DNA from: Achatina immaculata
Taxonomy: Eukaryota; Mollusca; Gastropoda; Stylommatophora; Achatinidae
Direction of reading: 5' to 3'
Length of the DNA: 64,000 nucleotides
Assembly: GCA_009760885.1 (NCBI GenBank)
Contig: CM019717.1
Location: 51,173,366-51,237,365 of the forward strand
Part shown: positions 56,525 to 64,000 of the stretch, one piece after another
How positions within the stretch are numbered: position 1 is the stretch's first letter
Layout of the letters: the number at the start of each line of letters is the position of its first letter
Notes under the pieces: model-generated
Databases searched by the model: none
Seen by the model: the letters and a program-made list of their open reading frames with translations, nothing else
What the model was told of the DNA's origin: nothing
Program-made: the position numbers and the translations under genes

Positions 56525-56765
56525 GTTTAGGTAAAGGTAATGTAAAGGTAGCCCCATTGTGCTTTGGAGGCACCTATGGCATATGATGTTAGTATACTGT
56601 CGACACACTAAGGGTGATGGTCATGTCTGGTTGCCCTTTTCCAGCTCCACAAGAAGCTGGGTACCCATTTTTACAGGTAGATGGCTTTTGGGGCGCCTCC
56701 GGTTGGATTCGAACCACCGACCTATGCCATAAGAGACCTGAACTAATGACTTGACCATTCATAAT
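56525..56765 (-). mobile_element. tRNA-derived SINE, family 2
   Basis: On minus: B box GGTGGTTCGAATCCAACCGG near 56697-56716 with a tRNA-like arm before it (GGTCAAGTCATTAGTTCAGG). The body reads through to TTACATTACCTTTACC. The head is tRNA-like but decayed; the body differs from family 1. Confidence 0.75.
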
Positions 56766-56869
56766 TGATTATATTCTTGCAACATTTGAGGTCAGAAATT
56801 TTGATAGAAATAAGAGCGAATGAAATCAAAGTTAGAAATTACGAAATACACAAAACTTTCATAAAATGC

Positions 56870-57180
56870 AGTTAAAAAAAACACCTCTATTTTTTTTGCA
56901 ATGCATTTGCCCCACATGCGAACTGTCTCCTGAATTCCGGTAAGAAATAACTATTTGTCTTGACTTCTCAGCCACCAGTGCACCTCGTCCCTTGTGAGCT
57001 TTCCTAGGACGGCGACGCCATGCTAAGCTTCTTGTGCTTGTCTTGAACTTCCCAACCCAGCTGTAGACTTGAGCCTTGCACGTGCACTCAGCGCCACACT
57101 CTGCAGATAGTTCACGCAGTATGTCGGGTGACATAGCGCACGTCTTACTTGGATTGTCTGCTGCGTAGTCGCCATTTTGA
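56870..57180 (-). pseudogene. Mariner transposase N-terminal fragment
   Basis: The original start, MATTQQTIQ, is at about 57178 in another frame. It then runs CAMSPDILRELSAECGAECT, CKAQVYSWVGKFKTSTRSLA and VAEKSRQIVISYRN...VGQMHC. This is the N-terminal HTH pair of a mariner transposase (family different from the other three copies). All catalytic blocks are missing beyond about 56870. Confidence 0.7.
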
Positions 57181-57184
57181 CACG

Positions 57185-58550
57185 AGCTATTTTCGACTTG
57201 CTACTTAGCTACAGTGGCACTATCTACGTACTGACGTCACCGACTCTGATGCAAACAGCTGGTACTGCTAGGTTTCTGTCTGTTCTTTGGGAAATTTTAT
57301 TCGCATTTTCTAATTTTCAGTTGATTCATTCTCACAACGGTGTCGAATGTTACTGTTACAATTTTTTTATCCTATCTTTTTTTAAAAATAAAACATGTGG
57401 CAGATTTTGTTGTGGATCAGAAGTATTTAAATCTTATACCCCCCCCCCCAACTGTATATTTAGTTTGCTCACAGTGACCTCAATCATTCTAGTCTAACAG
57501 CAGCATGTGGACGATAATCTTCGGTTAACTTTCGGATTAACAACTGAATGAATTCCATTTTACGGCGTCTTCCTTTAAATTCCCTTAAGTACTCTTCCTT
57601 AAAACCTTTCTTTCTACACAAAGTGCAGAAGCTTTTCAATCTGCCATCGAAGTTATCTGGAATGGGGCCCGGATTTCAGTGAGAATCTTTTATTGATGGA
57701 GATTCAGCTCATAAAATCCTACAGGTTCGCAGAAGATTGGCCTTTACTTTCTGCTATGCTTTTCTGCTGTATGTCGGAAAAGCAGCGATAAAATATAGAC
57801 GCCAGGAACTGTTTTCTGAACAGCAAACAGTTTCCTGTTGCAAAACCTTATTTACGACACGAAAAAAGGTTTCTTTTCGAAAGTCTCTGTAACTTCTTGG
57901 ACATGTAACATTAGAAAGTTCAAATGAAAACATGGTTTAGGTTTATATAAGCTTTGCGTGTGGAAAACACTTTTCAGATTAACTTTTAAATGTACCCTCG
58001 AAGATACATCAAGATTTTCCAGGAAAGCATCAAACATTTCAAGCAAATTAATAACATTTCGTATGATTGTTATTGCCCTGGGTTCATTTATAATGTTCAT
58101 AAAGATAACATTTACCCAACATTTTCCAAAGTTTTTTTCTGTTATTTAATTTATTTAAATCTTTTATTTATTTATTTTAATGCTAAAGTAGGAAGAGAAG
58201 AATTTCGCAGGCATATTACAGGAAAACATAGCCTGCAAGAAACATGTAATGATAACTGATGGAGATTAATAAACATAGCCTCAGCGCAAGGTCTTCAGAT
58301 AAGCAGTACTAAATTCCAAAGGAAAAATATCCATAAGCAAACAATGCAGTCATGTGACAGAAAATCATAGTCAGAGAGACCATGTATTAATTAACAACAG
58401 AGACACACATACAAAATATCCAGCAGGTTAGAAGCTACAAAGGAGCAAAATGCCATAGTGACCACTTCCTACTTGGAATAAAAAGATGAAACTCCTAAGA
58501 TCCTTCTGTAACAAAAGAATCGCAATAAACTCACAAGCGAACAGAGACAG
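57185..58550. other. No feature recognised
   Basis: AT-rich; an 11-base C run at 57439-57449. Open frames at 57177-57497 and 57852-58259 overlap on both strands and show no motif. Confidence 0.4.
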
Positions 58551-58554
58551 ACTA

Positions 58555-58865
58555 AGTCAGTCAGTCAGTCATTTGCATGTCCCTTGCGAAACTTTGCCTC
58601 CCTAACAGCTCTCCTGTAGGCCTCTCGGTTGTAAGCAAGATACCCTGCTGCTGATTCATCCATTTGACGATTATCAACCATGTTTTGCAGCCATTTTCGC
58701 CTTGATCTTCCTCTCTTTCTTTTTTCCCCATTATGTACACTTCTAATACGGTCTTCTCTAGATTATCATGATGTTTCATGTATCCAAAATATTTAAGTTT
58801 TCTCTGTTTAATCCTCTTTACTAGCCAACCTTCTTCAATATTAAGTTCTTGTAGTATGGATATAT
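58555..58865 (-). mobile_element. LINE family A, 3' end with (GACT)n tail
   Basis: Minus strand: the KYFGY-type region, MKHHDNLEKTVLEVYIMGKK, then RP...W...VDD region, and NREAYRRAVREAKFRKGHANK at the end. The tail on + is AGTC repeats at 58556-58572. It lies head to head with the RTE element that starts at 58870. Confidence 0.85.
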
Positions 58866-58869
58866 TTTT

Positions 58870-59747
58870 TCTTTTGTTTACTAAGAGAAGGTGAAATAAA
58901 ATAAAAGTACAGAGAAGGAATAGGAAAAAACGAATCTAATCATCAGAAAAGAAAGATCACAATGACATCAGTGACAAATGGAAAGCCATTAGGCAAATTA
59001 TAAAATCAGCAGCAGAAAAGGTCTCGGTAGAACTACCCAAAATGGAGAAAAGTAAATGGTTTAATGATATTTTGCGAAGAAGTAGTCTAAAAGAAGAAGA
59101 AAGCAAGATAATTTTTGTTAAACGACCAAAGCAGCACATCAAATGAACGAAAAAAACAGATGCATCAACTACAGCACAAAAGTTATTAGAAACAAAAAGA
59201 AGAGAATATATGAAGAACACCTTTCTAAAGATAAGAGTCAAGTGATCAAATTAATGGAGCAAGAAAATTCTTTAAAGATATTAAGGCAGTAAAGAAAGAA
59301 TATCAGCAATATATACACTCTATATTAGACAGTAAAGGTACTATGATAAACATAGAAGTCTGTGTAAATGATAGAAAGAACATTTTTAACATATGTTAAA
59401 CTGTGGAAACCCTGCCACTGAATTACAACAATCAGAAACAGTGACATGTGATCCCGTTACTAAAGAACCTGACATGGAAGACATAATGATAGCTATAGAA
59501 CAGCTGAAAAATAACAAAGCAGGAAAATTCGACAGAATTTCAGAAGTGATTAAATAAGCAAGAAAGTCACTACATGAAATATTAGGCTTTCTCACGCATC
59601 ACATGTAGAGAATCTAGCAGATGAATGGGAAGATGCATTGATGAATCTCATTTACAAGAAAGGAGTTAAGAGAGTATGCGAGAACAACAAAGGTACGTTA
59701 CCATCAAGCTATGAAATACTATCAACAGTATTACTAAACAGAATACC
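58870..59747 (+). mobile_element. RTE-clade LINE, fragment 1 (pre-RT and RT start)
   Basis: Broken frames on + read KAIRQIIKSAAEKVSVELPK, EKSKWFNDILRR, FFKDIKAVKKEYQQYIHSIL, DMEDIMIAIEQLKNNKAGKF, LADEWEDALMNLIYKKGVKR, and YEILSTVLLNRI. These are the linker and RT motifs 0-2 (LKNNKA(A)G.D, W....I..I+KKG, Y+ILS..LLNRI) of RTE retrotransposons. The element is cut at 59748 by a copy of repeat X and continues at 60106 and 60651. Confidence 0.85.
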
Positions 59748-60105
59748 ATGCCCCCCTATAATCTAAACTGATGCAAGCCAATGTTTCAATATATACCCCC
59801 CCTCCCTTGAAACCAACTACCAAATCATGTGGACGATGACGCTTCGGTCAAAATCGTACACCCCTTGATCCAAGCGTGTATCGTCCACACAGTCGTCAGT
59901 TTTGATCACTTCTGCTTCTCTGAGCTGCAGACTCTATACCAGCGATTTTCAACCTTTTTTTCTATGCACCATTTTCATCATGTCAGAATGCCATTCTCCT
60001 CATATACCAAGACTGATGCATTCCAAGTAATATGTATATAACATTCCAACAGTTTGAGTTCGAGTCTGTCAGTCTCCGTTCCCATTTTTCAGCTCCTCAA
60101 AAATA
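59748..60105. repeat. Repeat X block, copy 2, inserted in the RTE element
   Basis: About 350 bp nearly the same as 55659-56012, from ATGCCCCCC to CAGCTCCTC. It lies between RT motif 2 and motif B of the RTE; about 100 codons of the RT are missing here, so the insertion came with a deletion or exchange. Confidence 0.88.
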
Positions 60106-60322
60106 TCCACTTAATGGAGGAGATTTTAAGAAATTATCAGACGAGGCCCTGTCCCCAATGTTGTTCAATCTGGTCTTAGAAAAAATTGCAACAACAATAA
60201 AGAATATATCATCAGTGATAGATTGAGAATACTGGATATGCAGACGATATAAAAATTATAGGAGGAATTTTACAGAAAACCACAGAAGTCTGAAACATGT
60301 GAAAGAGCAAACAGAAAAATGG
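60106..60322 (+). mobile_element. RTE-clade LINE, fragment 2 (RT motifs B and C)
   Basis: DFKKLSDEALSPMLFNLVLE, then KIATTIKN (motif B, normally QGDALSP), and in another frame ILGYADDIKIIGGILQ (motif C, YADD intact). Ends at the 12-bp duplication ACAGAAAAATGG (60311-60322). Confidence 0.88.
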
Positions 60323-60650
60323 ACCTGTACTTGTACTTGTACAAACTCACTGTAACTGCCAGCTGATGTTCTTTTGCAGCCGATGCTCCGATGGTGTAGA
60401 GATGTTGAGACACAGCATCGTATCGGCGTGGGAGCGGGTTATGGCGGCTATTTTTTCAGTCCCGGAGTACAGCTAAAAAGCAGGGGGTGTGCAGTGCTTC
60501 TCTAGCAGACTCCACCACCATGGGGACTATGGTGATCCCTGCCCGGTTAGCCAGGCCAGGCCTGGTACTGGGGGTACCACGGAGAGGTGGGACAGGGTCT
60601 TGGTCAGCTATGGGTCGCCGATTGCTTCATCGGACAGCATCTTCACTCCC
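60323..60650 (-). mobile_element. SINE-like repeat Y, copy 2, with 12-bp target duplication
   Basis: Flanked by ACAGAAAAATGG at 60311-60322 and 60651-60662. The left end is a GTACTT microsatellite (60328-60346), probably the tail, so the element points leftward. The body matches 36325-36700. No internal open frame recognised and no clear tRNA-like promoter seen. Confidence 0.85.
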
Positions 60651-61000
60651 ACAGAAAAATGGAAAAGTGGGGCTGAAGATAAATTATAAGAAAACTGAAT
60701 ACATAAGTATAGCAAGACCCCCCCCCCAAAAAAAAACGGCAAACAAGAAAATCAGAACCAAACAGAAGGAATAAGGACTATAACAGCAGATTCATATAAA
60801 TACCTGGAAGCATTATTCAAAAGCTCCAACGTCGTAAGCGATGAAATTGGGGCTAAGATCCAAGTAGGAAACAACACTTATTTTGCCCTTAGACACTTGG
60901 TGCAATAATAAATTCTGTCCCAACTAAAAATATACAAGACATACACTAAACCAGTTGTCAGAATAGGCAAACAAAAAGGGGCTTATACGGAAGTGATAAA
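60651..61000 (+). mobile_element. RTE-clade LINE, fragment 3 (post-RT)
   Basis: Resumes right after repeat Y: VGLKINYKKTEYISIA, then (after a C10-A9 run at 60718-60736) RTITADSYKYLEALFKSSN, VVSDEIGAKIQVGNNTYFAL, LSQLKIYKTYTKPVVRIG. This is the usual YLG...S....EI..RI..GN..YF...K..Y....+PV block. The element seems to end near 61000. Confidence 0.85.
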
Positions 61001-61009
61001 CGGAGACGA

Positions 61010-62060
61010 ACCTCTTGGTTTGTCTCCATTTATCACTTATTATATGCATCAGTGCTTGGAGGAATGATTCTATCTACCTCATTACATGACCAACCCAGGT
61101 TCCCCTTCTTTGGCCTACTGTGTGCTTAATGTGATGACTACTTCTGACATTAACACATATTGCAAACGTAACATGTACATTATGAATCAAAAAGTCTGAA
61201 ATCAATAATATATCATTTAGTGTCGCAATATGAACATCAACAACAACATACAACTAGCTATGGCGACCATCATACGACAGGGCAACATTAATCAATAATG
61301 TGGAAGAGCAACAGTAACGAATCGATGTGTATGAAGATTCAATACAATAATATTCCAAGTGTAATAACATGTAATAATGAATATTCACCGGCCTGCAATA
61401 TTAATATCATAAACTCAATGAACATATGTCCTAGAAAAACTCTCTGGACATATTTCCTAGAAAAACTCTCTGGACATATATCCTAGAAAAACTCTTGTAC
61501 ATATGTCCTAGAAAAACTCTCTGGACCCTTATATAAGGCCTTCATAAGAATATGTGTGCTGCTGCATTTAATCGTTCGTAGTTATAGCTGCACATGACAT
61601 ACATTAATACGATCAAAAGATGATGTACAATAGCACTTAATCAATGGCAGCCATAGCTGCACATGGCATAATGACTATATTAAATATGCGAATAGCATAT
61701 ATAAGATAATGCATACCTGCTAACCCAATATGAATGATACTCAAGAGGAAATCAAAGCATATTAATAAGCAATCACTTACTAATAAAATAACTGTATCAT
61801 TACAACCTTAACCATTAACAGAACTTAACCTTCAACACAAATTACATCACTGCGCATACTGACTCAAAACCTACATCAACTTATTACACATCACACAAAA
61901 ACTTACGTCACATGAGGTGGGCACGAGCAGAAATCATAACTGAACAATCAGTCATCCGAATCACATATATAACATAAATTACAGCAACAATACATCTGCA
62001 CAACTAAAACACAACCTAACCCGGCCACGCCTCAGACACGAAAATGATTACGGCTGATGA
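61010..62060. repeat. Repeat X family, second long copy
   Basis: Shares ATGACC..CCAACCCAGGTT with 54110, CACATGAGGTGGGC with 55577 and CCGGCCA(C/T)GCC with 55650, in the same order over 1 kb. Includes four tandem units of about 26-29 bp (CTAGAAAAACTCTCTGGACA) at 61430-61520. Non-coding. Confidence 0.55.
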
Positions 62061-62064
62061 AATG

Positions 62065-63375
62065 CACATCGCTGACCACGGAAATAACACACTACCAAAC
62101 CACGTAAACCATTGCATTTAGGTTCAAAGTCATATGCCTCTTCGAATCAAAAACGCAGGTTGTCCACAAAGCATGAAGGAATGGAAGAGGAGGATGGGAT
62201 ATAATAATTGTAAAGATGGGGAGTTTTTGGGGTGAAGGATCTAGAATATATTAGGGTTAAGGAAAAAAGTAGATGAGAGCTTAGAAGAGAGGGAATGTGG
62301 TATTCAGCTTATGAATAAGGGGAAGTGGAAGTTTAGGAAAACTTCATGATGATTTCATGTGGTTTGAGACTCCTAAATCTATAAATGAAACGGTTTTCGA
62401 GAACCGGGTGCCTTCGGTCATCAGGATGGCATTTTTTATTGCCTGACACTTTGAAGTCTGACTTATCTCTGTGGTTGGGGTTGCTGAAATGACTCTAAGC
62501 CCGTCCCTAGCCATAAACTTGTGTATATTTAGTGACAAAAAATTATACATAATTAAAAACATAAAATTTACCAAAGTGGTGCACTGTTATATTAGAAACA
62601 ATATATATATATATAAACTACCACTACATGCAGCAGCAGCGACATGTCACATTTATTAACATGCACTATAAACTATTTCTTTGGTATTATCAACTAAGAC
62701 TTTGCATGCCTCCTACTGACTCCCAGATACGGAATGTGCGTTCCAACAAGCCAATCAGAACAGATACCTATGTTGCCTCGAACAAGAAATCCTGCTTTTG
62801 TTGTTAGACAGAGGTGGATATTGTGTGCAGTTTTCTGTCTCATTATATTTTGATCAGGTTCCATAATTTCGATCAGCTAACACACTCATGAATTTTATAT
62901 TTTCTCAAGCAACAGTAAACACTTTTAAATAATGTGCGTTTCTTTTTGAACTGCTATTAATGGGCCAGGGTGGGACGTGGATGGCCGTTTATTTACCGGA
63001 CTTCAGTCTCATTAACTTAATATTCTCTGGGGGAAATCATCGATAACTGGACTTGAAACAACGCCATTACTTCGAGGGCCAACGGTGTATCGTGGATGGG
63101 CCATCAGTTTATTTATTTATTCTTATTTATTTATTTATTTTCACAAGCTGGGCTTTGTACATTCCTTTTACGTAATAAACATGCATTGTGTGTACACTAC
63201 CTGCTATATGAATCACGCGTTCTACGTATGCTGTTACATGTTTTGTTAAATACTGATTCGAAAAAAAAATTGGACTTTGTACATTTTGGGCAACCTTAAC
63301 TCATCTCTTTCATCCATTTTGAATTTTCCCGTCAATTTGAGAGCAGTCAGTATTTAAATGTTTACTAATGCTCCC
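62065..63375. other. Intron, no feature recognised
   Basis: Nothing coding supported; ATTT repeats at 63108-63141. Confidence 0.4.
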
Positions 63376-63382
63376 TTTTCAG

Positions 63383-63480
63383 AGTCCGCTTACAAAACAT
63401 GCAGTAGCAACGCCACGTGGTATGTTAACCCTGTTTCAGGCAGAGAGTGGACGGACTACACAGAGTGCAGCAGCCCCGTG
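63383..63480 (+). CDS. Class B GPCR exon D, second half of the HRM domain
   Basis: Acceptor CTCCCTTTTCAG at 63371-63382 and donor GTG|GTATGT at 63481; 98 nt, phase 1 in, phase 0 out. The split codon C+AG gives Q; the exon reads on as SAYKTCSSNATWYVNPVSGR, then EWTDYTECSSPV. It supplies HRM cysteines 5 (KTC) and 6 (TEC), the NATW tryptophan with an N-glycosylation sequon, and the WTDYTEC end. It joins exon C in frame across a 15.5-kb intron to complete the domain. The seven-helix region should follow to the right of the window. Confidence 0.92.
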
Positions 63481-63539
63481 GTATGTGTTTGCTGTAGCAG
63501 CTTTAGACAAAACGTGAAGTTATTTCTGTCTGAAACATA

Positions 63540-63685
63540 ACATTTTAGTGCTCAGAAACAAGGGATGCACATGGAAGGAAGCAGAGAATAATTCCAAGAA
63601 CAGGGATGATTGGGGAGCCTTTATCCGTGGCCTATGCTCTCAAGGGAGCGAAAGGCGATGATGATGATGATGATGATGATGAAAA
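63540..63685 (+). mobile_element. LINE family D, 3' end with (GAT)n tail
   Basis: AACAAGGGATGCACATGGAA, GGAAGCAGAGAATAATTCCA and GTGGCCTATGCTCTCAAGGG match the minus-strand copy at 50635-50760. They code for KGCTWKEAENNSKNRDDW and LCSQGSERR. Then a GAT run (63656-63682). It begins 60 bp after exon D. Confidence 0.88.
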
Positions 63686-63689
63686 CATA

Positions 63690-64000
63690 ATTTGTGTTAT
63701 GGGTTAGAAGTTTACCTGCAGGGGAAGCATTTAATAGTGAATAATAAAGTTCAATAGGTAGCATTTACAACATATACAGCGATAGGAAATTTCAAGCAGC
63801 AGTCGTGGACAAGATCTAATTCGGAATTCTCTTCGCCGGAATTTAAATTATTTGCATTAAATTAATTTCTACTATTTATGTTAGTTCTGTCAGTAGCATT
63901 TTTAAAAATCATGAAAGACAGCTACTTACTCCAGGATGCCATTCTAGGGCCGCAGGTTATGTCACATTCTGCGAAGAACAGCCCTGGACTCGTCACGGAG
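63690..64000. other. Intron, no feature recognised
   Basis: The last 70 bases are GC-richer and open on + after a TACTCCAG (63927-63934), but they run off the window, so a further exon cannot be judged. Confidence 0.3.

Overview
This is animal (metazoan) nuclear DNA. It is AT-rich, crowded with microsatellites, minisatellites and decayed transposons, and has only small islands of coding sequence with GT/AG splice borders. The mix of repeat families (RTE, CR1/L2-like and R2-like non-LTR retrotransposons, Tc1 and mariner DNA transposons, tRNA-derived SINEs) together with a secretin-family receptor suggests a lophotrochozoan, most likely a mollusc. That placement is inferred, not shown.

The one host gene I can support runs on the + strand through almost the whole window. 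Its exons lie at 11994-12208 or 14220-14434 (two versions of one exon), 27406-27607, 47734-47854 and 63383-63480. All the borders fit in phase (0/2, 2/0, 0/1, 1/0). Joined, they read as the extracellular N-terminus of a class B1 (secretin-family) G-protein-coupled receptor: a cysteine-rich lead segment followed by the hormone-receptor (HRM) domain, with CPRTWDGYACWPDTPAG in one exon and NATW...WTDYTEC in the next. The start, signal peptide and seven-helix part must lie outside the window. The first visible exon is duplicated. Both copies are 215 nt, open and in the same phases, so including both or neither would break the frame: a strong candidate for mutually exclusive splicing.

Everything else is intronic or flanking repeat. 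0-8 kb: CR1/L2-like LINE pieces, a full-length Tc1 with five stops, a deleted mariner nested in a LINE, and minisatellites. 8-17.5 kb: minisatellites, the duplicated exon pair, an RTE fragment, SINEs, a mariner with long terminal inverted repeats (TIRs), and a 30-bp hairpin array. 18-25 kb: a deleted mariner, an R2-type endonuclease fragment, LINE tails and a 39-bp array open on the minus strand. 25-38 kb: an AT-rich array split by a 1.2-kb insertion, exon B, a 24-bp array, an RTE-like LINE, an array of consensus 5' splice sites, and a 37-bp array. 39-50 kb: several LINE 3' ends with microsatellite tails, SINEs (one with a 10-bp target duplication), a 40-bp array, and a 47-bp array just before exon C. 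51-57 kb: a Tc1 whose catalytic core has become a 46-bp, about 14-copy minisatellite; a CR1/L2-like LINE inside another repeat; a SINE and a mariner fragment. 58-62 kb: an RTE retrotransposon broken up by two later insertions, one with a 12-bp target duplication. 63 kb: exon D and a LINE tail.

No rRNA gene, functional tRNA gene, CRISPR array or bacterial-type operon was seen. TE family names come from recognised protein motifs, not from database searches.
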